Origin: Pseudomonadota bacterium
Lineage (GTDB): Bacteria > Desulfobacterota > Desulfarculia > Desulfarculales > Desulfarculaceae
Assembly: GCA_018819925.1 (NCBI GenBank)
Contig: JAHJPG010000029.1
Coordinates: 1 to 37,431 of the forward strand
Reading direction: 5' to 3'
Length of the DNA stretch: 37,431 nucleotides
Made by a program: the position numbers and the translations under genes. Every line of letters starts with the position of its first letter. Position 1 is the stretch's first letter. Under the pieces are notes generated by a model. It saw only the letters and a list, made by a program, of their open reading frames with translations, searched no databases and was not told the origin of the DNA. Positions 30,163 to 37,431 of this stretch are shown here, one piece after another.

Positions 30163-31773
30163 ATGAACGACTGCCGCAAATACTTTTTGGAACTGACTCC
30201 GCCCAGCCTGGGCGACAACACCGCGACCATGGACCGCCTTTGCAAAGCCCTGTCCCGCCAGGAGGGGCTATGGCCCGCCGCGCCGGTGGGCCGTTTGGAC
30301 GGCTTCGCGCAGGTCATGCGCCAGGCGGGGTACAAGGTGACCGCCACGGTCTGCACCGGCCCGGCCGGACCGGTTTTGGTAGAGGTGGAGCCCGGAGACG
30401 CCGCCGCCGCCTCGCCCGGACCGGAACTGGCCTCGCGCGCCCGGGAGGTCCCCGGCGCGCTCTGGGGGAGCGAAGGTTTGGGCGTGGCCCTGGACGTGGG
30501 CTCCACTCACTTGCAGGCCTCCCTGCACGACCTGGCCGGCGGAAAAGAGCTGGCCAGGGGCACCTGCCTGAACCCCCAGACCCAGGTGGGGGCGGACATC
30601 CTCACCCGCATCCACGCGGCGGCCCAGCCCGGCGGGCAACAGCGCTTGCACAGCATGCTGGTGCAGGCCGCCGGGGAGGTCATAGCCGGGATGTGCGCCC
30701 AGGCCGGGCGGCGGGTGGAGGAGGTGACCGGCATGGTGGCCGCCGGCAACACCACCATGACCCACTTTTTTCTGGGCCTGGACGTGCAGTCCATCCCCCG
30801 GGAGCCCTACATCCCGGTGGTCAACCGGCCCAGCCCTTTCTATGCCCAAGACATCGGCTTGGATCTGGCCCCCGGGGCGGTGGCCTGGGCCCTGCCCAAC
30901 GTGGGCTCCTATTTCGGCGGCGACCTGGTGGCGGGCATCGTGGCCGCGGACCTGCACCAGCGGCCGGACCTGGCCATCTTGGTGGACGTGGGCACCAACG
31001 CCGAGGTGGTCCTGGGCAACCGCGAATGGCTGGTGGCCTGCGCCGGGGCCGCCGGCCCGGCCCTGGAGAGCGGGGTGGCCAAGATGGGCATCCTGGCCCA
31101 GCCCGGCGCCATCGAAGGGGTGAGGATAGACCCGGCCACCTACGAGCCCACCTTGAAGATCATCCCCGGACCTGACGGCCATGAGGAGAAACCCAAGGGC
31201 CTGTGCGGCTCGGGCCTGTTGCAACTGTTGGCCCAGCTCTACCTGACCCGTATCATGGACATGCGGGGCAAGTTCCGCGTCCACGGCCACCCCCGCATAT
31301 TCGAGAGCGAGGAGGGCTGGGCCTACGTGGTGGCCACGCCCCAGGAATCGGCCACCGGCCAGGCCATCTATGTGGACGAGGTGGAAATAGACATTCTCCT
31401 GCGCTCCAAGGCGGCCATGTACACCATCCTGAGCACCGTGCTGCGTGAAGTGGGCCTGGATTTCAGCGACCTCAGCGCCTTTTTCGTGGCCGGGGCCTTT
31501 GGCAACGTCATCGATCCGGAAACGGCCATCACCTTGGGCATGCTGCCGGACCTGCACCGGGAGCGCTTCATACCCCTGGGCAACTCCTCCCTGGCCGGGT
31601 GCCGCAAGCTGCTGCTGGAGCCCGAGACGCGGCCCCAGGTGGAGGCGGTGGTGGGGCGGCTCACCTACCTGGAGCTGAACGTCAACCAGGCCCTGATGAA
31701 CCGCTTTTCCGCCGCCCGTTTCATCCCCCACACCGACCCCGGCCGCTTTCCCAGCGTGCCGGTGTGGCACTAG
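30163..31773 (+). CDS. RACo-like ASKHA-domain protein without the ferredoxin domain
   Basis: A 536-residue protein from ATG 30163, with GAGGA about 7 bases upstream. Residues 1-100 resemble the linker part of reductive activators of corrinoid proteins (LELTPPSLGDNTATMDRL). Then comes the RACo middle and ASKHA region: GVALDVGSTHLQASLHD, GMVAAGNTTMTHFFLGLD, LAILVDVGTNAEVVLGNR, CAGAAGPALESGV, GLCGSGLLQLLA and VAGAFGNVIDPETA. RACo proteins use ATP to reduce Co(II) corrinoids through an N-terminal [2Fe-2S] ferredoxin domain, and that domain is absent here. Either another protein supplies electrons, or the protein activates a different target. The kinase-fold gene starts 9 bases downstream. Confidence 0.85.
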   Translation: MNDCRKYFLELTPPSLGDNTATMDRLCKALSRQEGLWPAAPVGRLDGFAQVMRQAGYKVTATVCTGPAGPVLVEVEPGDAAAASPGPELASRAREVPGALWGSEGLGVALDVGSTHLQASLHDLAGGKELARGTCLNPQTQVGADILTRIHAAAQPGGQQRLHSMLVQAAGEVIAGMCAQAGRRVEEVTGMVAAGNTTMTHFFLGLDVQSIPREPYIPVVNRPSPFYAQDIGLDLAPGAVAWALPNVGSYFGGDLVAGIVAADLHQRPDLAILVDVGTNAEVVLGNREWLVACAGAAGPALESGVAKMGILAQPGAIEGVRIDPATYEPTLKIIPGPDGHEEKPKGLCGSGLLQLLAQLYLTRIMDMRGKFRVHGHPRIFESEEGWAYVVATPQESATGQAIYVDEVEIDILLRSKAAMYTILSTVLREVGLDFSDLSAFFVAGAFGNVIDPETAITLGMLPDLHRERFIPLGNSSLAGCRKLLLEPETRPQVEAVVGRLTYLELNVNQALMNRFSAARFIPHTDPGRFPSVPVWH

Positions 31774-31782
31774 GCGGGGCCC

Positions 31783-32751
31783 ATGCGTGACGCACCCGAG
31801 CTGCTCGAGCGCGCCCGGGAGCTTACCGGCCGCCGCCTGACCCGGGTGCGCCTGGTCACCGACACCACCGAGTTCATGAAACTGGAGTCCGGCGACGTGC
31901 TGGAGCTTGAGGGGCGGCGCTTCGTGCTCAAGGGAACCGAGTACGAGGGGCGCTTCGGCCTGGACGAGCAGCCCAAGTACTGGGTCAAGCGGGCCCTGGA
32001 CTGGGAAGACGGCAGCGCCAAGATCATCAAGCTGGTGTTCTTCGAGGAGTTCGAAATGGCCCTGGGCGCATTCAAGGTGCGCTGCTTCCGCTCCCCGGCC
32101 AAGGAGGCCCGCATACTGGCCCTGGTCAGAGGCAACCCCAACTTCATGCAGGGCGAATCCCTACAGGACACGGCGGGCAACCAGGTGCGCGTGTTGGATC
32201 GCATCCATGGCGGCCCCCTGGATCATCATCTGCAAGAGCTGGAATGCGGCCACCAGGAGTATTTCGAGCGCCATTTGCGCCGGGTGCTCACCAAGCTATC
32301 CGTGGCCTTCGGGGCCATCGGTTGGCTGCACACCCAGGGCGAGCGTCACGGCGACGTCCGGCGGGACCACCTGTTCGTGGACACCGACAGCGGGGCCTGG
32401 CCCTGGATCGACTTTGACTACAACTTCGAGTTCAAGCAAAATCCCTACGGCCTGGATCTATTCGGCTTGGGCAACGTGCTCGCCTACGCCGTGGCCCGGC
32501 GCGACGTGACCTATCAGCTGGTGCAGCAAGAAAATCCCCAGGCGGCACAGGACCTGCGCTCCGAGGATTTTTCCCTGATAATCAAAAACCGATTGATGAA
32601 CCTGAGAAAAATTTATCCCTATCTGCCGGCCAGCCTGAACAACGTGTTGTTGCACTTTTCCAGCGGGGCCACGGTATTCTATGAGAGGGTGGATGAATTG
32701 ATGGCCGAGCTGACTCCGGCCATAGCCGAGCTTCCCGAGGAGGAAGACTGA
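31783..32751 (+). CDS. Atypical protein-kinase-fold protein
   Basis: A 322-residue protein from ATG 31783. A kinase-like core is visible: glycine-poor N-lobe with YWVKRA (Lys69), catalytic loop H189-G-D-VRRDHLFVD, and metal-binding D210-F-D212 in WPWIDFDYNF. This looks like an ABC1/aminoglycoside-phosphotransferase-type or atypical Ser/Thr kinase rather than a Hanks kinase. The substrate is unknown. The stop codon shares one base with the universal stress protein start (TGATG), so translation is coupled. The RACo-like gene ends 9 bases upstream, so the three genes may form one operon. Confidence 0.75.
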   Translation: MRDAPELLERARELTGRRLTRVRLVTDTTEFMKLESGDVLELEGRRFVLKGTEYEGRFGLDEQPKYWVKRALDWEDGSAKIIKLVFFEEFEMALGAFKVRCFRSPAKEARILALVRGNPNFMQGESLQDTAGNQVRVLDRIHGGPLDHHLQELECGHQEYFERHLRRVLTKLSVAFGAIGWLHTQGERHGDVRRDHLFVDTDSGAWPWIDFDYNFEFKQNPYGLDLFGLGNVLAYAVARRDVTYQLVQQENPQAAQDLRSEDFSLIIKNRLMNLRKIYPYLPASLNNVLLHFSSGATVFYERVDELMAELTPAIAELPEEED

Positions 32752-33206
32752 TGCCCATTTGGAACCGCATTCTGGCCACGGTGGACGAGCATGAAAGCTC
32801 CTTGCAGGCGGTGCGCTATCTGGCCGGGGTGCTGGGCGGCTCCGACGCCTGCCGGGTCCGGATCATGGCCGTGTACCATGCTCCCGAGTCCAACGGCCAT
32901 CCCGCCCCGGAGCAACGGGCCGAAGCGGCGGCCCAGCGCAAGGAGCTGCTGTTGGGCCGCCTGCATGTGGCCCGCCAGATATTGGTGGAGGCCCGCCTGC
33001 CCGCCTACAACGTGAGCACCCGCATGGAAGAAGCCGGTGGCCGCACCATCGCCGAAACCATCATGGCTGCCCAGCGCCAGGGCGGGTTCGGCACCATCGT
33101 GGTGGGCCGGCGCGGCGTGTCCAAGGCCGAGGAATTTCTCTTCGGGTCGGTGAGCAGTTCCATCGTGCATCAGGCCACGGACTGCGCCATCTGGGTTATC
33201 AGCTAG
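32751..33206 (+). CDS. Universal stress protein (UspA family), ATP-binding type
   Basis: A 151-residue single-domain Usp starting at ATG 32751 inside the upstream stop. It opens with WNRILATVDEHESSLQAVRYLA and ends with TIVVGRRGVSKAEEFLFGSVSSSIV, which keeps the G-x2-G-x9-G-S nucleotide motif, so it should bind ATP. A conserved insertion of about 25 residues (SNGHPAPEQRAEAAAQRKEL) separates the halves. Coupling to a kinase-fold gene suggests that the two proteins act together in stress signalling, possibly with the Usp as phosphorylation target or nucleotide sensor. Confidence 0.88.
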   Translation: MPIWNRILATVDEHESSLQAVRYLAGVLGGSDACRVRIMAVYHAPESNGHPAPEQRAEAAAQRKELLLGRLHVARQILVEARLPAYNVSTRMEEAGGRTIAETIMAAQRQGGFGTIVVGRRGVSKAEEFLFGSVSSSIVHQATDCAIWVIS

Positions 33207-33332
33207 AACGGGGTCCGTCAGAGGGCCCAAATCCCGCACCGTCCGCCCGGTTCGTCCGTCAGCCGGCATTCCCCCCCGCTTCGGCGGGCATGAAAGTCGA
33301 GAGCATTTCCCTGACCGGCAAGTGGGCGCTTA

Positions 33333-34640
33333 TTATTGCAGGCCCATCTGGGCCAGGCGCTTTTGAGACGCCTTGCCGTAGTTGCTCTTGGGAGAGGCCT
33401 TTGCCACTTTGCGGTAGTAAGTGGCCGCATTCTTGCGCTGCCCCACCTTGTCGTAGGAGTAGGCCAGGAAAAAGTTGTTGACCACGTGGTCGGGCATCAG
33501 GCGGGCCGCCCGATGATGAGCGGCCAGGGCCCCCCGATAGTTTCGGTTGCTCCGCTGCACCAGGCCCAGGATAAAGCTGGGGTAGAAGTTGCCGCCGCTG
33601 AGGCGGGCTCCCTTTTGGGCGCTGGTCAGGGCTTGGCGGTATTGCTTTTGTTGCATCTGGGCGATGGCCAGGCGGGAGTGGAACATGCCCTCCTGGGGAT
33701 AGGCGGCGATGGCCCGTTGGTACATGGCCGCGGCCGGGCCCCAACGCTTCTTCCGGGCCAGGGCGTTGCCCTTGTCCATGGCCGCGTAGGCCGGGGCCAG
33801 GCGCTTTTGCTTGGCCAAACGGCGGTTGAACTCGGCGGTGTTGAAGGGCCGGTTGCTCAACGGCGAGGCCAGAGCCCGTTTTTCGGCGGCGGCGATACGC
33901 TCCCGGGGCAGGGGATGGCTGGAAAGCCAGCTCTCGATTTCGCTGGGCTCGGTCTTTTGCATCTTCTTGAACAACTCGAAGGTGCTGACCATGGCCACGG
34001 GGTTGTAGCCGGCCCGGGTCATGTATTCATAGCCCAACTCGTCACACTGGCGCTCCTGGTCCCGGGAGTAGCCGAGCATCATCAGGCTGCCGGCCACCCC
34101 GGCGGCGGCCAGGGCCGCGGGGGCGTATTCGTTGTCGCCCAGGGCGATGGCCAAGCCCAACAGGGCCCCGGTCATGAGTATCTGCCGGGTGTAGCCGGCC
34201 ACGGCGTGGCGGGCGGTGACATGGCCGATCTCATGCCCCAGCACCCCGGCCAACTCGTCTTCGCTGCTCATCTTGGAGATGAGCCCCCGGGTGATGGATA
34301 TTTTCCCCCCGGGCAAGGCGAAGGCGTTGACCTGGCTGGAGTTGACCACCGTGAATTGCCAGGGAAGGTTGGGCCGGTGACTGATCCTGGCCAGGCGGCG
34401 GCCCAAACGGTTCACGTAACCCTGCAATTGGGGGTCGCCCGGAGTCAGGCCGTGATTGAGTTGGATCACCTGGGGATAGTAGTTGGCCCCCATGGCGACC
34501 TCTTGAGATTCGCTCATGAGCACCAGTTCGTCCTGGCCGGTTACCGGGTTCTTGGCGCAGGCGGCCAAGGACAGGCACATCACCAGGGCCAGGAGCGCTA
34601 TGGCTCTCCAGCATCGCCAAGCACGGCTCAACAAAACCAT
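33333..34640 (-). CDS. M48-family metalloprotease lipoprotein with TPRs (BepA-like)
   Basis: A 435-residue protein from ATG 34640. The N-terminal signal ends in a lipobox LSLAAC28, so it is a lipoprotein, probably at the outer membrane facing the periplasm. The zinc protease domain has H136-EIG-H140 (GHEIGHVTARH) and a likely third ligand Glu196 in YSRDQERQCD. Residues about 290-430 form TPR-like helical repeats (ALARKKRWGPAAAMYQRAI, ALTSAQKGARLS, AATYYRKVAKASP). This matches BepA/YfgC-type proteases that clear misassembled outer-membrane proteins. The gene is a single unit convergent with the Usp gene. Confidence 0.88.
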   Translation of the reverse strand: MVLLSRAWRCWRAIALLALVMCLSLAACAKNPVTGQDELVLMSESQEVAMGANYYPQVIQLNHGLTPGDPQLQGYVNRLGRRLARISHRPNLPWQFTVVNSSQVNAFALPGGKISITRGLISKMSSEDELAGVLGHEIGHVTARHAVAGYTRQILMTGALLGLAIALGDNEYAPAALAAAGVAGSLMMLGYSRDQERQCDELGYEYMTRAGYNPVAMVSTFELFKKMQKTEPSEIESWLSSHPLPRERIAAAEKRALASPLSNRPFNTAEFNRRLAKQKRLAPAYAAMDKGNALARKKRWGPAAAMYQRAIAAYPQEGMFHSRLAIAQMQQKQYRQALTSAQKGARLSGGNFYPSFILGLVQRSNRNYRGALAAHHRAARLMPDHVVNNFFLAYSYDKVGQRKNAATYYRKVAKASPKSNYGKASQKRLAQMGLQ

Positions 34641-34706
34641 GGCTTCACTCTCCGTTGAGGACGAGAAGCATCAACCAAAATATAGCACATGGCCCAGTGG
34701 GGCGGG

Positions 34707-35003
34707 CTAGAGCTTCTCGCGCACGCTTTTGAGCTTTTGCTCCATGCTGCCGGCCTTGTCCCGGCGGTCGTCGATGTTTATAAGGGTCATGACTCTTTGG
34801 GAGCCGGCCAGGAAGGGCAGCTCGTGCATCTTGCGGATAACCGCGAGCAGCTCGTCCAGGGGGCCTTCCAACACGGTGCCCATGGGGGTCAGGGTGTTTT
34901 TGACCCCGGATTCCTCCAGGGCCTGATGCACCTGGGCCACATAGGCGCTCAAGCTGGTGGAGCCGGTTCCCAGGGGGACGATGGTGAACTGAACCACGGC
35001 CAT
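34707..35003 (-). CDS. MTH1187/YkoF-type thiamine-binding protein
   Basis: A 98-residue protein from ATG 35003 behind GGAGGA. It matches the small MTH1187 (DUF77) family: AVVQFTIVPLGTG-STSLSAYV, YVAQVHQALEESGVK, LTPMGTVLEGPLDELLAVI and RVMTLINIDDRRD. These ferredoxin-like-fold proteins assemble as tetramers and several bind thiamine or its pyrimidine part. No thiamine synthesis or transport gene is adjacent, so its role is not defined by context. Confidence 0.88.
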   Translation of the reverse strand: MAVVQFTIVPLGTGSTSLSAYVAQVHQALEESGVKNTLTPMGTVLEGPLDELLAVIRKMHELPFLAGSQRVMTLINIDDRRDKAGSMEQKLKSVREKL

Positions 35004-35041
35004 AATGTTTTCCTCCGGTCCTTGGTGGCGGGCGGGATTGG

Positions 35042-35070
35042 TTGTGCGCCCCAGGGGGCTGGGGTATAGT
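35042..35070 (+). promoter_or_regulatory. Promoter of the HEAT-like gene
   Basis: TTGTGC (35042-35047), a 17-base spacer and TATAGT (35065-35070) lie in the divergent gap. A 7-bp hairpin (GCGCCCA/TGGGCGC, 35090-35106) follows in the leader. Confidence 0.5.
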
Positions 35071-35137
35071 CTGTAATTGAGGCAGCATAGCGCCCATGCT
35101 GGGCGCCTTGGTGCTTTCCTTGTCTGGAGAGTGCACC

Positions 35138-36031
35138 GTGGAGCGAGATTACTACGCCGGGCTGGCCGATGACCAGCTTTTCGAGGCCCTGTTCACCGCC
35201 GAGGACCGTCTGCCCCGGGCCGCGGTGGAGGAAGTGGCCTTCCGCGATAGCTTGGCCCCCTATTTGGGCCAGATGGTCATGGACAAACAGAGCTGGCTGG
35301 CCGACCTGCCGGACTGGTGGGCGGTGGTGCATGCCACCTACGCCCTGGGCCTGAGGGGAGGCGAGGAGTCGGTGCTGCCCCTGGTGGCCGCCCTGCGCTG
35401 GTCGGATGCCTTTGACTGCGACTGGGTCACCGAGCTTTTGCCCTCCATCTTCGGCAGCCTGGGGCCGTCGGCCATTCCCTGGCTTACCGCCATGGTCCGG
35501 GACCAGGCGGCCGGCTGGTCGGCCCGGGACTTGGCCCTGCGCTCCCTGGCATCCATCGGCCTGAAGCATCCGGACAGCGCCGAGCACGTGTTCAAGATCA
35601 TCGGCGAGCGCTTGATGGACGAGGGCGAGGATCGCCTGGTGCGCCAGTTGGCCGGTCAGGTGCTCTTGGACTTTCGCCAAAAGGGCTACCGCATGGCCTT
35701 GCTCAAATTCTCCCGGGAGGACTGGGCCCTAAAGGACCTGGACTACCTTTACCCCACCGGCATCGACCCCGAAGAGGTGGAGTTGGCCTTCAAGCAGGGC
35801 GAGCCGGAGTTGTGGCATTACCAGGAAGACTGGATGCGCTTTTACGATCCCGGCGAGATTCAGCGCCGCCATAAGCGCTGGACCCGGGAGCGCCTGAGCG
35901 GCACCGGCCAAAACCGCCAGATCAAGCCCCCGCCCGGAGGCGGCCGGGTGCTGCCCTTGTGGCGTCATGGCAAGGGCCCCTTCGAACCCGTCGAGCCCGG
36001 CGAGGGCGGCACTCCCGAGGGCGGGGAGTAG
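35138..36031 (+). CDS. HEAT-repeat-like protein of unknown function
   Basis: A 297-residue protein. GTG 35138 is chosen because GGAGAG lies 6-7 bases before it; an upstream in-frame ATG at 35096 adds 14 unlikely residues. The body is alpha-helical with repeats of HEAT/PBS-lyase style (YALGLRGGEESVLPLVAAL, SAIPWLTAMVRDQAAGWSA, LALRSLASIGLKHPDSAEHV), resembling DUF1186-like proteins. The C-terminus is basic and proline/glycine-rich. It is probably a cytoplasmic scaffold; no catalytic residues are recognised. It stands alone before the dnaX promoter. Confidence 0.7.
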   Translation: MERDYYAGLADDQLFEALFTAEDRLPRAAVEEVAFRDSLAPYLGQMVMDKQSWLADLPDWWAVVHATYALGLRGGEESVLPLVAALRWSDAFDCDWVTELLPSIFGSLGPSAIPWLTAMVRDQAAGWSARDLALRSLASIGLKHPDSAEHVFKIIGERLMDEGEDRLVRQLAGQVLLDFRQKGYRMALLKFSREDWALKDLDYLYPTGIDPEEVELAFKQGEPELWHYQEDWMRFYDPGEIQRRHKRWTRERLSGTGQNRQIKPPPGGGRVLPLWRHGKGPFEPVEPGEGGTPEGGE

Positions 36032-36139
36032 ACGCCGCATGGGAGGCGGCATGGGCCGAGCCCTGGCCGTGGCCGGGGGTTGTCGGTCAGCGGCCTCGGC
36101 ATCCCCTTGGATTATCAGCGAGGGCGATCCCGGCGTCAT

Positions 36140-36169
36140 TTGACAACCCCTGGGGGACGATGCTATCTT
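36140..36169 (+). promoter_or_regulatory. dnaX promoter
   Basis: TTGACA (36140-36145), an 18-base spacer and TATCTT (36164-36169) with an upstream TG (extended -10). It lies 70 bases before GTG 36239. Confidence 0.7.
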
Positions 36170-36238
36170 TGCCGTGGCGATTCTGTTGTATTGGCCTGAA
36201 ATAACGGGCAATTATCCACCCCAGCCCTGGAGGGGCGC

Positions 36239-37431
36239 GTGAGCTATCTGGTCCTGGCCCGCAAGCACCGGCCCGCCACCTTTGAACAAGTGGTTGGTCA
36301 GGAGCACGTGACCCGGACCCTGGCCGGGGCCCTGGAAAGCGGCCGCCTGGCCCACGCCTTCTGTTTTACTGGCCCACGAGGGGTGGGCAAGACCACCGTG
36401 GCCCGCATCCTGGCCAAGGCCCTGAACTGCGAACAGGGCCCCACCGCCACCCCCTGCGGCAAGTGCGTGCATTGCCTGGAGATCAGCGAGGGCCGCGCGG
36501 TTGACGTGCAGGAGATCGACGCGGCCAGCAACTCCCGGGTGGAGGACGTGCGCGAGCTGCGGGAGATGATCCGCTATCATCCCCAGTCGGGCCGCTTTCG
36601 GGTGACCATCCTGGACGAGGTGCACATGCTCTCCAAGGCGGCGTTCAACGCGCTGCTCAAGACCTTGGAGGAGCCGCCGGAGCACGCGGTGTTCATCCTG
36701 GCCACCACCGACGTACACAAGGTGCCCCTGACCATCCTCAGCCGTTGCCAGCGCTTCGACTTCCGCCGCCTGCCGCCCAGGGTCTTGGCCGAACACCTGG
36801 GCAAGGTGCTGGCCGCCGAGGGCCTGAGCCTGCCAAGCGAGAGCCTGGCCCTCATGGCCCGTGAGGCAGATGGCAGCGTGCGCGACGCGTTGAGCCTGCT
36901 GGACCAAGTCTTGGCGGCGGGCAAGGACTCCATGACCCACCCCGAGGTGGTGGAGCTGCTGGGCCTGGTGGACCGGGAGTTGGTGGGCGCCACGGCCACG
37001 GCGGTGCTGGCCGGCCAGGCAGGGGAAGTCTTGGACCTGGTGAGCCAGGTCTATGCCGCCGGCGGGGAGATGCAGGCCTTTTACGCGGCCCTGCAGGAGC
37101 ACTTCCGCAACCTGGCCGCGGCCAAGGCCGCTCCGGAGGGGGCCGATCTTTTCGGGCTGACCCTGGAGGAGATGGCCGGACTGCGCACCCAGGCCGGGCC
37201 CCACAGCCCCGAGACCCTGCACGAGATTTTCGACCACTTGGCGGCCAGCGAGGATTTGTTCCGCCGGGCTTCTCAGCCCCGCCTGGTCATGGAGATGACC
37301 CTGCTCAAGCTCACCCAGGTGAAGCCGGTGGTGAGCCTGGCCGAGATAATCTCCGGCCTGGAGCGGGCGGGCGGCGACCAAACGGCGGCCACCGAATCCC
37401 GGCCCAGCGCCAACCCGGCCCCGGCCCGGAC
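36239..37431 (+). CDS. dnaX: DNA polymerase III gamma/tau subunit (3' truncated)
   Basis: Starts at GTG 36239 (VSYLVLARKHRP) with TGGAGGGG just upstream and stays open to the right edge, giving 397 visible residues. AAA+ clamp-loader features: GPRGVGKTT Walker A (about 45-53), the zinc module C64...C73-x2-C76-x2-C79, LDEVHML Walker B, LSRCQRF sensor region and GSVRDALSLLDQ. It loads the sliding clamp during replication. Neighbouring gene order (often dnaX-ybaB-recR) cannot be checked because the window ends. The last residues visible are a low-complexity Ala/Pro/Ser linker leading toward the tau C-terminal part. Confidence 0.97.
   Translation, partial: MSYLVLARKHRPATFEQVVGQEHVTRTLAGALESGRLAHAFCFTGPRGVGKTTVARILAKALNCEQGPTATPCGKCVHCLEISEGRAVDVQEIDAASNSRVEDVRELREMIRYHPQSGRFRVTILDEVHMLSKAAFNALLKTLEEPPEHAVFILATTDVHKVPLTILSRCQRFDFRRLPPRVLAEHLGKVLAAEGLSLPSESLALMAREADGSVRDALSLLDQVLAAGKDSMTHPEVVELLGLVDRELVGATATAVLAGQAGEVLDLVSQVYAAGGEMQAFYAALQEHFRNLAAAKAAPEGADLFGLTLEEMAGLRTQAGPHSPETLHEIFDHLAASEDLFRRASQPRLVMEMTLLKLTQVKPVVSLAEIISGLERAGGDQTAATESRPSANPAPAR

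Noticed and set aside
33336-34658. A 440-residue plus-strand frame
   Set aside because: It is a shadow of the M48 protease gene, which has a lipobox and HEIGH motif.
36032-36238. tRNA or small RNA gene in the 207-base gap before dnaX
   Set aside because: No cloverleaf or T-loop consensus was found; only the dnaX promoter is supported.
36212-37381. A 389-residue minus-strand frame at the right end
   Set aside because: It is antisense to dnaX, which shows Walker A, zinc and sensor motifs; the plus frame is simply cut by the window edge.

Overview
The window is GC-rich, densely coding DNA, and I found no tRNA, rRNA, CRISPR array or insertion sequence in it. It holds a heterodisulfide-reductase-like electron-transfer operon, a nearly complete set of [NiFe]-hydrogenase maturation genes, a thiolase/DUF35 pair and a corrinoid-activator-like ASKHA protein. 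Together these suggest a strictly anaerobic Desulfobacterota (deltaproteobacterial) chromosome, possibly of a Desulfarculales-like sulfate reducer. The phylum is a good inference; the order is a guess.

Positions 1-2600 carry the end of an electron-transfer operon: the last part of an AsrA/HydB-like Fe-S subunit, an AsrB/FlxA/HydG-like FAD-NAD-[2Fe-2S] subunit, and an HdrD/DsrK/TmcB-like CCG-domain protein. The third gene looks split by a stop codon. However, both halves lie in one frame, the interrupting UGA sits where relatives have a conserved Cys (PE-x-GHA), and a stem-loop with a GG-containing apical loop follows at bacterial-SECIS distance. I read it as one 440-residue selenoprotein. A strong terminator closes the operon.

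Positions 2.6-11.2 kb are mixed: an Ala-rich unknown, an AT-richer NYN-domain nuclease gene, a metallo-beta-lactamase-fold hydrolase, a small Cys protein coupled to a zinc-ribbon/Yip1 membrane protein, a DinG/XPD-type Fe-S helicase, an AcuB-like CBS-ACT protein and a class A penicillin-binding protein. The last has Ala in place of the catalytic Glu of its glycosyltransferase domain.

Positions 11.3-18.4 kb form a hydrogenase-maturation operon, hypA-hypB-hypF-hypD-[uxaA-like]-hypE. No hypC is present, and a full-length altronate/galactarate-dehydratase-family gene sits between hypD and hypE. Downstream are a secreted Ntn hydrolase (choloylglycine-hydrolase-like), queD with a multi-zinc-ribbon partner, a TolB/FG-GAP-like exported protein, and a minus-strand operon of serS with a monofunctional PBP-type transpeptidase. 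The serS promoter carries a perfect 16-bp palindrome.

Positions 25-37.4 kb contain a MASE3-PAS sensor broken by an apparent one-base frameshift and a thiolase plus DUF35 pair. They continue with a LysM membrane protein and a radical SAM protein divergent from a RACo-like ASKHA protein that lacks its ferredoxin domain. Then come a kinase-fold protein translationally coupled to a universal stress protein, an M48 lipoprotein protease with TPRs, a thiamine-binding MTH1187-family protein, a HEAT-like protein, and the 5' part of dnaX, which runs off the right end. No gene-free stretch exceeds about 260 bases.
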